From Bidens hawaiensis (Eukaryota > Streptophyta > Magnoliopsida > Asterales > Asteraceae), in NCBI GenBank assembly GCA_021521415.1, contig JAIQDT010004203.1:62001-126000 (forward strand): 64,000 bases of DNA, given 5' to 3'. The notes under the pieces are model-generated. The model was not told where the DNA came from and made no database searches. It saw only the letters and a program-made list of their open reading frames with translations. Numbering within the stretch: the stretch's first letter is position 1; the number at the start of each line of letters is the position of its first letter. The translations under genes and the position numbers were made by a program. Below are positions 44,250 to 53,968 of the stretch, one piece after another.

Positions 44250-45214
44250 GTCTTCCTTAGGAAATCATAGTCGTAATCAACATCGTCGCCCGTGATCACC
44301 GTTTAACTGCTAGGATCACTAAGAAAATTGCTGCTGCTATGCTTGGGATTGCTACGAGTATGCCATGGAAGGAATTAAAGGAAGCTATTGCTCTTGCTGC
44401 CTCACGTCCTGATGACCCTGTTGAAGATGGAACCCTACCTCACATGGACTCTAACTCTACCTATGAAAATTTCAAAATCAAATCCTCAACTGATGATAAG
44501 GCCGAAGCCGAACCCACTCCGCGCAACGACAACTCTTCTCAGCACAAACGTAAATCCAACTACCAACACTGTGCTGCTAACCAAACCAATCGTCCGCCTT
44601 CCAACCAAAATGCTCCTAACAAGAAACCTTATACCGGATCTTTCCCATTATGCACTACTTGTAGCTATCATCATCTGACTCGATCCTCGTGCCGACTTTG
44701 CACCCAATGCAACCGTTATGGTCACCTTGCTAACACTTGCCGTATATTGCCCAGTACTCAAGATGCTCCACCAAGATCTGTTTCGCCTACCCCTAGAACC
44801 ACTACTACCCTGTATGCTCAAACCGGTGTTCCTAATACCCGTGCTTGCTACCATTGTGGAGATCCTAGTCATCTTCGTAATATGTGCCCTCAACTAATCC
44901 GTGTTTACCAATCTCAAGATAGAACTGCACCCTACTACACTACCAATGCTTATCAAGTCCAAACCTATCACTCTTACACTCTCAAAGCTCTTCCTGTCAA
45001 TCAAGATCCATCCTACTTAGCTCCACTTCATCAAAGCCCGCACCCGCAAGTTCAAGTTTACCAAGCCTACACCACCCAAACCTCACTAGTGTCGTCTTTT
45101 CAAGCTCAACCTACCCAAACCATTCCCAATCCACCTGCATCTACTACTCAAGTTATTATGGATCCAACTACCTCAAGTGCTCCAAGTCAAGTGAAAGACA
45201 TCTACCATAACTGA
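44250..45214 (+). pseudogene. E5 Gag fragment with two zinc knuckles
   Basis: The frame from 44339 encodes 291 residues: a short capsid remnant (MPWKELKEAIALAAS), a charged N/P-rich linker and two adjacent CCHC knuckles (CTQCNRYGHLANTC ~residue 122 and CYHCGDPSHLRNMC ~residue 171). A Q/P/T-rich tail ends it. An upstream ATG at 44250 starts a frame that stops near 44300, and the sequence just after is open in the shifted frame, so one frameshift has removed the N-terminus. Most of the capsid domain is missing. Gag would package element RNA; this copy is unlikely to do so. Confidence 0.7.
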
Positions 45215-45979
45215 AGATGCTTGAAGACTCTGAAGATTTTTGTTGCTTTCCTATCTTAAGTTATCTTATCTTTTCGTTTATGCATTGTGTCGACACTTTA
45301 GTTATCCGCGACATTGGATGATTTCAATTTGAACTATTTAAGCATTTCATTTCATGAATAAAGTTTCCTTTATCAAAGTTAATCTATTAGGATCTTGTAT
45401 CTCCATCTCATTTCCTTATTCTCGATTATCACAATAACATCCTTTTCACCAAATCTATTTTCTTCAATTTTCAAAATTTTACTTTTAAAAGCAAAAGAGG
45501 TTTTCGAAATCTCACGGTTTTATTCAACTAGAACATTTATTAATTATCATTTGAAATTATATTTAGAAGTATCAAAACATTAGTTTTCTCTTAAAAATTT
45601 TTTTATTTTAAATGTTTTATAACCCACATGATGGAACGGATTATGCAGACCATCCGACGATAAGAGTAATTATGGTCATGAACATAATTATCCAAGTTCT
45701 CGCATGGAAATCATAATACGTAAAATTGTATGTCATGATTTAGAACCTAAGGTAGCTTGGGTAACGGTACGAATGATGAGATGATAAGGACATGGTGGAT
45801 ACGCCGTTGGTACATCCTATATAACTGCCCTTATCGGATTGACATTTGAAGCGTTGCTTCGGTTATTGGAAGTTTTATGTTATAATATTTTCCTTAAAAG
45901 TTTAAATTGTTTTTTTTTTAAACAGTGATGTTTTGGTTTTCCTTAATTTCAGGACGAAATTGCCTAAAGTATGGGAGAC
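45215..45979 (+). other. E5 3' untranslated region
   Basis: No coding sequence; a structured-looking middle (45640-45880) and TTCAGGACGAAAT near 45950 before a short purine tract and the 3' LTR. Confidence 0.5.
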
Positions 45980-47837
45980 TATAATATTTCGGGGTTTTAT
46001 AGTATTTGTTTATCAGTGTTAAACATTATTCGGATCTAAATTTTTTATAAGACTTTACATTTATGAGTCACTTAGTTTCCTAGTATTCACATTTAGGTCC
46101 TCCATGTTTTACTTAGTGTTTATAGCATAAAAAGTACAACTAATGGCCAAAATACAAACTTAGTGTTTATAGCATAAAAAGGGACTAATATTGCATAAAA
46201 AGAAACCACCACCACCTGGACGCCGAAGCGCCGCGCGGTGGCGGCGGTCCTTTTGGCCGCTCATCGCCGTGGGGCTGCTGGTCAGTTTCCTTCACGAAAA
46301 TCATTTCCAAAACTTGTTTTTGGCATAAAATCGTGTATTTTCGGCATATTAGAGAATTAAGGACCAAGACATCTTAATATAACTGAATATAATTCGTTTC
46401 TTAATCATAAAGATCAAATCTTTTGATTATATTCAGTGATTTCATCGTTAAAAACATATATTCTTCCTTAATCGAGCTAAAGGCCCATACTTAGTTCTTT
46501 ATAACTTTTTCTATATAAACAACCTTCAAATCTCTGTCACAAAACATTATAACAACCCTAATTAATATTCTCAGCCGTCCATACCCTCTGCCATCTCGTA
46601 TTTTTCTCGGTTTTTGGTGTTTTATTGAAGAACCATTCATAAACCGGTTGACTTTGCAAGTTCAAGGACCTTTGACTCGTTATATCTCGTTGTTCGTTCA
46701 CTTTCCGGGTAAGTTGTAAACTGAGTTTTCGTTCATAAACATTCACTAGTCGATAACTTCAATCAATTTCTGAGATTGAAGGGTATTGACTGGTCAATTG
46801 CTTTAAAACCCAATAAAGGGTAAAACAGTCAACAAGTTTGACTTTATGTTTTCTCATACTTCTGGTCAGATTCAATGTTCGGTCCAGAAGACTTTTATTC
46901 TCGTAACAAAATTTTAAGGCTACTGAACAAAACCTGACTTCCGACTCGCTGTTCGGATTCTGGTCTGTACCAGCTCGCTTAAATCTTAAATATAACATAA
47001 CTTGAGTTCTAGACTTCCCTTTGAATTGATTCCAGCGGAAACGAGTTTGCTTTTACTTATATTATCATATCTCAAGGTTTCAGGTTCTGATCATTATTCT
47101 CGTTCGACATGTAGTGGACGGCTCGCTTAAACTTTACTCGTTTATTCATAGTTATATTCACTTGCCTTTAATCTAAGGTGAGTTTTATCATTCCCCTATT
47201 TTACTCAGTTTTATAAAACGTTTTGGGGACATATGCGTATACCATACTATATATATATATAATAGCTAACGTGTAATTTTGTGTGATTAATCAAATATAG
47301 TTGTTACGTACTTGTCTTTGTATGCAATTTGCTTGACATATCCCCTTGGAGAGAGTTCACATATTGACCACCGCCCGATTCGCTTGGCAACGGTCTTACT
47401 CTATTTATTTGCTCGTAATTGATTTACCGGCGCCCGATTCGCTTAACAATTGTTTAATCGACAACTTATTTGCTCATGATTTGATTTAATTACCGCATTT
47501 ATTACGTTTTGCTTATTTTTCTTATTTATTATATTAACATTATTTGTGGTGTCAAAAACTGGTGTTAAACTCACTCAACATGTGTTGTTGACAAAACTTC
47601 ATTTTCTACGCATATGCAGGTTGCTTGTATTGAAAATTGAAGTTTTGACACTTAGACAAGACCTTAGGATATGATCAAGATAAACATTATTTGAGCTTAT
47701 ATTTATATATGTAAATTGTTTGTTATAATTGGATAATGTGTGTATTATTTGAATAAAATAATTAATTAGATATTGTCATTTATATTTATGATAGTATTTT
47801 CGAGCTGTGAGCAATCGGATCACGCCCCGGCATATCC
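45980..47837 (+). repeat. E5 3' LTR, ends damaged
   Basis: Aligns with the 5' LTR from the first bases (TATAATATTTCGGG versus TGTAACATTTCAGG) to near CACGCC.GGCAT, then loses the final ~20 bp. Substitutions and small indels are scattered, so the insertion is old. Confidence 0.8.
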
Positions 47838-48001
47838 CTTTTCGTTAAATATTTATAAACACTAAAATAATTGTATGAGATAATTCCCATTTAAAATACA
47901 TATATTGTATTATCTTAACTCGCATATTAGTGTTAAAGTTTTAATATTAAATTAATATAAACCATTAAAAATTTTGTTAAACTTAAAAGTAATAAAATAA
48001 T

Positions 48002-48422
48002 TGTAGGTTCCTGGACGGATCGTACACGGGATATCGCTAACAACGCAGGTGCGGAATCCCTGCGCAGGTAGTTACGAGTGTAGAGATAGAATCACACGAG
48101 CAATAAATCAACCACGTTATATTGATAACCGAACACGTGACTCACGGTCACTATTACAGAAAATAACACGTAACACCAATATGAAACACACTGAAACAAA
48201 CCCTAAACGACCAACGCTCAAACTGTTTCAGCGAAACAGTTTTATACACGACAACTTCGCCATTGGCGAAGTTGTCCATAACTTCGCTGATTCAACAAGT
48301 TCGCCATAGCGAACTTGTTGACAACTTCGCGTATTACAAAACAATCATAAACAAAACATAATTACATTACAGACTCGATTACAAATGCTAGACTATGAAC
48401 TACTGACACACATGTACCAACA
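48002..48422 (-). repeat. E4 LTR A (3' LTR of the inverted part)
   Basis: 421 bp, sense TGTTGGTACATGTGTGTCAG to GGAACCTACA. On the plus strand GACTCCCCCTTGG follows, i.e. a sense polypurine tract. Contains hairpins of AACTTCGCC/GGCGAAGTT words at 48240-48335. Confidence 0.95.
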
Positions 48423-48486
48423 GACTCCCCCTTGGCAGTAGCTTCATATCTTGATCTTCAAATCTTGAGTCTTGTAATCTTCACCT

Positions 48487-51279
48487 CTACGCGTGCGCCC
48501 CTTCTCTCACACATACCGACACTACCCCTTGATATTTCCTAGCTTGATCCTTCCAAGCAGGAATGTAGAAGATCTTCTTCTCGTTGAGCACTTTCAAATC
48601 AGCCTGCGACAGATTAACAAGATGCATCGGGTCGTACACCCGAAGTACTTCTTGTTCATCCTCATCTTCCATTACCGCCTCAGCTGTCTCACAATCCACG
48701 TACCACCATTTTAAATCTTTTAGGACGTTCTTGGGCATAACTTTCATCGGTACTTCTTTCAAATGACGGACTGGTTTATACTTCATAACCATCCATGGTT
48801 TGCCGTCAGCCCTCATTCCACGATCTTTGTCTTCTATCAACTTTCCTTTTTGAGGCTTTAGCAGTTCAAACTTTTTGTCTTTAATGGCTTCTTTCCATAC
48901 GATCTTCTCAATGATTCTTGCCATATCATCATTGCTTCTATTGATCAGCCCCAATCTCGCTAAATCTTTCACCTCACATTCTGGTAAGGAATTCAGAGAT
49001 CTCAACAATCTCTTAAAGTACTGAATGCCGTCGTACCGTTTGATCACAAATAGTTTCAGCTCTTTGTCGTACAACCAGCATATGATTCCCTTCTTTGACT
49101 CTGCATAGCCCTTTATATTATAAGTCTTTCTAAACATCGTTGGCACTGCAGGCTTCTTGGTTTTAACAAACCACTGAGCACAGCCTTCTTTCCAGTTCGG
49201 CTGCTCCTCCCATACTGTATCTTCTATCACGCTCTCATCCCCCAATTCTGATCTCTCAACAGCTGGAATCTCATGTTCCACTGAATCATCCACAATCTCA
49301 CCTTCTTCTAATACATCTTCCACATTAATCTGTTCTCCAATCCTCTCAATCTCATCCATAGGCAACACGTCGTCATCATCCATCAACTCATCGTCCTCCT
49401 CCTCATCCAACTCCTTCAAAGCATCGATAACGTCTTCAACATCAGCGTCGTCATCCACAACTACAACCTCATCACCAGCTGCATTTGTAGACTCCCCCTC
49501 AGTTGTGGAAGCCCCAAGAGCCTGAGAGGTTCTTGGCAGCTCATCACCTGCACCGGAAGGTGCATTGGGATCATCGTCATGATCTTCTCGTCTTTTCGTT
49601 CTCAACTCATCGCCCCTACAAGTATTCTCCCCCTGAGATGCCAAGTAATCCTTGAAGGCATCTATTATTCTTCCATGTTCAACCAGGAGGGCAGCTTGTA
49701 GTCGATTGGATTCCACTAGGCGGTCAATAGTCTTTGACTGTTCAGTAACAATCCGCTCTAGCGAAAGAATCCTCTCGGTATCTGAAGTAGGCAATGGAGT
49801 TGGTGGAACATCAGTAGCTGAAGTGACCGCATGTGGTACACTTGGTAATCCTGCAGTTGTTGTAATTGTAGAATCAACGAATCGTGCAACTACCACCGGT
49901 GGATTAAACGGTTGGGGTGGTAGAGACATAACTGCCGGTGCCGACGCTTCGACAGCAGTAGTAGTAACCCGTTCTGATGAAGGAATAAGAGACATACCGG
50001 ACAAGGCAGGCGGAGCAAAACGTACTAGTCTTGAAGATTCTCCCGCTCCCGAACCCCTACCTGTCCGTTCTCTACGTGAACGTCTGAGCACAATCTGTAC
50101 TGCCTCCTCTTCATCCACTTCATCCTCATCCTCCTCCACAGTTCTCGGCCTCTTTCCCGTAATTCTTTCCCGAGATACCATGAGCCGTCTCGCCTCAGCA
50201 AACGTTTCGTCTAAATCGGAGTCAGCTACCGAAGTAGCTCTTCTAGTAACATCAACCAACTGAGGACCCGAGACATCCATATCAAACAAACCATGTCCAC
50301 TAAAAGCAGCATCTAGATCAACGTGTTCAGCAGTGGACACAGCCTGAGATATAGTAGCTGTCACAGCAGCAGAAGATACAACAGGCGCAGCTGATACAGC
50401 ATGAGGTGCTGCCGCCTGATGTGGTTGCGGATCCCTGAACTCGTCCCCTCCTGCAGGAACATACTCCGGGTTGATGAGATACCCGAAAAGTGGAGTATGC
50501 CTGGGACGCCGCTCAGGGTTGCTACGAGTGCTCGACGTCCTGCACTGAGCAAAGATACGTTTTGTTACGCACTCAACGTATCTGATAGAGCGTCTTTGCG
50601 GTATAGACGGAGCGACATGATTAATAATCATTTGTAGAAACCGAGGATACATAATAAAACGCTCGCGCGCCGTCGCCCGTCTCTGACGATCAATCTCGTA
50701 AAAGATTAGCTGACTAAAAGAATATATGCGGTTGTAAGTCAGCGCAATCATGGCCGATTGCATCGTCGCACCCATCCCGTCTGTTCCTGCCTTTCTGCCG
50801 GACATGCATACTATTAACACATGCATCAGAAAGCGCCATTGATCCAGCAGAAAGCCTTTCCTCCTCTGCGAGTCCCCCAGCGGACCCGAATAACCCATCC
50901 TCAAGTAAGCTCCGTCACAGAAAGGAGCTACGAACTCCGTTGGGTCGTCTCTCGTTTCATCACCGAACTGCAGAGCCAACCGTATGTCTTCCGAGGAAAA
51001 CTGTATGTCTTGACCATTGACAGTTGCTCGCATCACTGGAGGCTCAGGTCTGCAATCATAATACACCGTCTGCCAGAAATCTTCAATGTTAGGCAGAGAT
51101 ATGGGTAGTGTATTAGTGATCGCGTGAAAAACTCGTGATCGTTGGAGAAATGTGATAATCTCCCTATAGTCTTCAACGCCTCGTGCGTCTGGATCCAAAG
51201 TGATGTATTGGTTATGGGCTGGAAAGAATTGTCGTTGCTCATCACCATCATCACCACCAGCACCTCCAACAGCAGCCAT
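48487..51279 (-). CDS. E4 ORF3, intact inverted copy (930 residues, function unknown)
   Basis: Open minus-strand frame. I take the ATG ending at 51279 (MAAVGGAGGDDGDEQRQF), because it follows GCAGAT exactly as in E3; an ATG 15 nt upstream is also in frame. Domains: a helical N-terminal region to ~residue 265 with IEDFWQTVYYDC, RKAGTDGMGATMQSAMIALT and MYPRFLQMIIN; an A/S/P-rich linker; a basic stretch (LRRSRRERTGRGSG); a coiled coil at ~490-535 (LERIVTEQSKTIDRLVESNR); an acidic region at ~590-680; and a C-terminal domain with IICWLYDKELKLFVIKRYDG. It has no signal peptide, membrane segment or catalytic motif I recognise, so it is not an obvious envelope. E3 has a divergent homologue at the same position, which supports real function. 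Detached from its own element here, it may not be expressed. Confidence 0.8.
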   Translation of the reverse strand: MAAVGGAGGDDGDEQRQFFPAHNQYITLDPDARGVEDYREIITFLQRSRVFHAITNTLPISLPNIEDFWQTVYYDCRPEPPVMRATVNGQDIQFSSEDIRLALQFGDETRDDPTEFVAPFCDGAYLRMGYSGPLGDSQRRKGFLLDQWRFLMHVLIVCMSGRKAGTDGMGATMQSAMIALTYNRIYSFSQLIFYEIDRQRRATARERFIMYPRFLQMIINHVAPSIPQRRSIRYVECVTKRIFAQCRTSSTRSNPERRPRHTPLFGYLINPEYVPAGGDEFRDPQPHQAAAPHAVSAAPVVSSAAVTATISQAVSTAEHVDLDAAFSGHGLFDMDVSGPQLVDVTRRATSVADSDLDETFAEARRLMVSRERITGKRPRTVEEDEDEVDEEEAVQIVLRRSRRERTGRGSGAGESSRLVRFAPPALSGMSLIPSSERVTTTAVEASAPAVMSLPPQPFNPPVVVARFVDSTITTTAGLPSVPHAVTSATDVPPTPLPTSDTERILSLERIVTEQSKTIDRLVESNRLQAALLVEHGRIIDAFKDYLASQGENTCRGDELRTKRREDHDDDPNAPSGAGDELPRTSQALGASTTEGESTNAAGDEVVVVDDDADVEDVIDALKELDEEEDDELMDDDDVLPMDEIERIGEQINVEDVLEEGEIVDDSVEHEIPAVERSELGDESVIEDTVWEEQPNWKEGCAQWFVKTKKPAVPTMFRKTYNIKGYAESKKGIICWLYDKELKLFVIKRYDGIQYFKRLLRSLNSLPECEVKDLARLGLINRSNDDMARIIEKIVWKEAIKDKKFELLKPQKGKLIEDKDRGMRADGKPWMVMKYKPVRHLKEVPMKVMPKNVLKDLKWWYVDCETAEAVMEDEDEQEVLRVYDPMHLVNLSQADLKVLNEKKIFYIPAWKDQARKYQGVVSVCVREGAHA

Positions 51280-51305
51280 ATCTGCATAAAACAAATCAGG
51301 TTAGA

Positions 51306-51469
51306 GACCATATAACCGTTTATTCTCAACTTCGCCAGTGGCTTAAGTTCGCCTTCAGCGAAGTGGTTAGAGCCACTGGCGAAATTAAGCTTCAAGCGAA
51401 GTTGTGGATAACTTCGCTGAAGGCGAACTTAAGCCACTGGCGAAGTTGAGAATAAACGGTTATATGGTC
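51306..51469. repeat. 59-bp perfect palindrome arms at the E4 inversion junction
   Basis: 51306-51364 and 51411-51469 are exact reverse complements around a 46-bp loop. Arms and loop consist of pieces of the pre-ORF3 spacer (compare 61767-61842), in both orientations. The right arm joins ORF3 codons through a 2-bp overlap (TC). Confidence 0.9.
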
Positions 51470-52925
51470 GGCACCGGCAGTTATGTCTCTACCACCCCAA
51501 CCGTTTAATCCACCGGTGGTAGTTGCACGATTCGTTGATTCTACAATTATAACAACTGCAGGATTACCAAGTGTACCACATGCGGTCACTTCAGCTACTG
51601 ATGTTCCACCAACTCCATTGCCTACTTCAGATACCGAGAGGATTCTTTCGCTAGAGCGGATTGTTACTGAACAGTCAAAGACTATTGACCGCCTAGTGGA
51701 ATCCAATCGACTACAAGCTGCCCTCCTGGTTGAACATGGAAGAATAATAGATGCCTTCAAGGATTACTTGGCATCTCAGGGGGAGAATACTTGTAGGGGC
51801 GATGAGTTGAGAACGAAAAGACGAGAAGATCATGACGATGATCCCAATGCACCTTCCGGTGCAGGTGATGAGCTGCCAAGAACCTCTCAGGCTCTTGGGG
51901 CTTCCACAACTGAGGGGGAGTCTACAAATGCAGCTGGTGATGAGGTTGTAGTTGTGGATGACGACGCTGATGTTGAAGACGTTATCGATGCTTTGAAGGA
52001 GTTGGATGAGGAGGAGGACGATGAGTTGATGGATGATGACGACGTGTTGCCTATGGATGAGATTGAGAGGATTGGAGAACAGATTAATGTGGAAGATGTA
52101 TTAGAAGAAGGTGAGATTGTGGATGATTCAGTGGAACATGAGATTCCAGCTGTTGAGAGATCAGAATTAGGGGATGAGAGCGTGATAGAAGATACAGTAT
52201 GGGAGGAGCAGCCGAACTGGAAAGAAGGCTGTGCTCAGTGGTTTGTTAAAACCAAGAAGCCTGCAGTGCCAACGATGTTCAGAAAGACTTATAATATAAA
52301 GGGCTATGCAGAGTCAAAGAAGGGAATCATATGCTGGTTGTACGACAAAGAGCTGAAACTATTTGTGATCAAACGGTACGACGGCATTCAGTACTTTAAG
52401 AGATTGTTGAGATCTCTGAATTCCTTACCAGAATGTGAGGTGAAAGATTTAGCGAGATTGGGGCTGATCAATAGAAGCAATGATGATATGGCAAGAATCA
52501 TTGAGAAGATCGTATGGAAAGAAGCCATTAAAGACAAAAAGTTTGAACTGCTAAAGCCTCAAAAAGGAAAGTTGATAGAAGACAAAGATCGTGGAATGAG
52601 GGCTGACGGCAAACCATGGATGGTTATGAAGTATAAACCAGTCCGTCATTTGAAAGAAGTACCGATGAAAGTTATGCCCAAGAACGTCCTAAAAGATTTA
52701 AAATGGTGGTACGTGGATTGTGAGACAGCTGAGGCGGTAATGGAAGATGAGGATGAACAAGAAGTACTTCGGGTGTACGACCCGATGCATCTTGTTAATC
52801 TGTCGCAGGCTGATTTGAAAGTGCTCAACGAGAAGAAGATCTTCTACATTCCTGCTTGGAAGGATCAAGCTAGGAAATATCAAGGGGTAGTGTCGGTATG
52901 TGTGAGAGAAGGGGCGCACGCGTAG
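51468..52925 (+). pseudogene. E4 ORF3, 5'-truncated plus-strand copy
   Basis: Open from the junction to the normal stop. It holds the coiled coil, acidic region and C-terminal domain and corresponds to residues ~450-930 of the inverted copy. The N-terminal half and the normal start are missing. The frame starts at an internal Met (MSLPPQPFNPP) at 51483. Almost no differences from the inverted copy were seen. Confidence 0.85.
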
Positions 52926-52989
52926 AGGTGAAGATTACAAGACTCAAGATTTGAAGATCAAGATATGAAGCTACTGCCAAGGGGGGGTC

Positions 52990-53410
52990 TGTTGGTACAT
53001 GTGTGTCAGTAGTTCATAGTCTAGCATTTGTAATCGAGTCTGTAATGTAATTATGTTTTGTTTATGATTGTTTTGTAATACGCGAAGTTGTCAACAAGTT
53101 CGCTATGGCGAACTTGTTGAATCAGCGAAGTTATGGACAACTTCGCCAATGGCGAAGTTGTCGTGTATAAAACTGTTTCGCTGAAACAGTTTGAGCGTTG
53201 GTCGTTTAGGGTTTGTTTCAGTGTGTTTCATATTGGTGTTACGTGTTATTTTCTGTAATAGTGACCGTGAGTCACGTGTTCGGTTATCAATATAACGTGG
53301 TTGATTTATTGCTCGTGTGATTCTATCTCTACACTCGTAACTACCTGCGCAGGGATTCCGCACCTGCGTTGTTAGCGATATCCCGTGTACGATCCGTCCA
53401 GGAACCTACA
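52990..53410 (+). repeat. E4 LTR B
   Basis: 421 bp, identical by eye to LTR A. A GGGGGGG polypurine tract (52981-52987) lies on its left and a primer-binding site on its right, so it serves as a 3' LTR for the left piece and a 5' LTR for the right one. TATAAAA at 53166-53172 is a likely promoter TATA. Confidence 0.95.
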
Positions 53411-53412
53411 AT

Positions 53413-53424
53413 TGGTATCAGAGC
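53413..53424 (+). promoter_or_regulatory. E4 primer-binding site (initiator tRNA-Met)
   Basis: TGGTATCAGAGC two bases after LTR B. Confidence 0.95.
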
Positions 53425-53594
53425 GAATCGGCTCGATTGTGAGGTTCGGGATTTCACGCGGGTGTAGAAAACGTCTCGTTTGACCTATTCGCGGGACGTG
53501 TTTTTGTTGGGATTGAGTTTTGCTAGTGCTTGACAGTCATTTTCAAGCCTTTGCATTGATCGGGAGCTGCTGGATTGACGAAAACAGATCTGAA

Positions 53595-53920
53595 CAAACT
53601 TCCCTGTTCATCGGGCGAAGTTACCGTTCATCGGGCGAAGTTACCATTCTTCAGGCGAAGTTGCCGTCACTGGAATTAGGGTTTTTGGCGAAGATATAAG
53701 GATTAGCGAAGTTAACCACAACTTCGCTCACTTCATAAGTTCGCCTTAGCGAAGTTATCCGCAACTTCGCTTCATACCCAAGTTCGCTCAACTCATAAGT
53801 TCACCAGAGCTAAGCGAAGTTATTTTTAACTTTGCCAAATTCAAGCGAATTTAAGATCTCAGCGAAGTTCTCTTTTCAGCGAAGTTAACCTTCAAGCAGA
53901 ATAACTTCGCCTACTGAGCT
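53595..53920 (+). repeat. E4 leader array of GCGAAGTT / AACTTCGC words
   Basis: About 16-18 copies in both orientations within ~325 bp of the untranslated leader (53425-53968). The first three are direct GGGCGAAGTTACC-like repeats; later ones are opposed and can pair. The same words fill the pre-ORF3 region and occur in the LTR. Confidence 0.9.
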
Positions 53921-53968
53921 GTTTTAATATTTTTTTGTTTTTTCCAGGTTTTTCAGGTTTTTGCAAGG

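Larger units (their letters stand above)
38918..47837 (+). mobile_element. E5: gag-only Gypsy-like LTR element
   Basis: The 5' LTR (38918-43189, containing a later 2.4-kb insertion) and 3' LTR (45980-47837) are homologous, ~1.9 kb each without the insertion. Between them are only a primer site, ~1.1 kb of leader, a Gag fragment and a 3' untranslated stretch with TTCAGGACGAAAT before the 3' LTR, similar to the end of Tekay-type elements. Protease, reverse transcriptase and integrase are absent. No target duplication is visible, because the 3' LTR lacks its last ~20 bp. The lineage call is inference from layout. Confidence 0.75.

Noticed and set aside
49652..50263. 203-codon plus-strand frame inside the E4 left arm, with copies on the other strand
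   Set aside because: Exact antisense of the ORF3 coding sequence. ORF3 has domains and a diverged homologue in E3; this frame does not.
48002..53410. LTR A and LTR B as the ends of one ordinary element
   Set aside because: They are in opposite orientation, with polypurine tracts facing each other, so they cannot be the two LTRs of one normal insertion.
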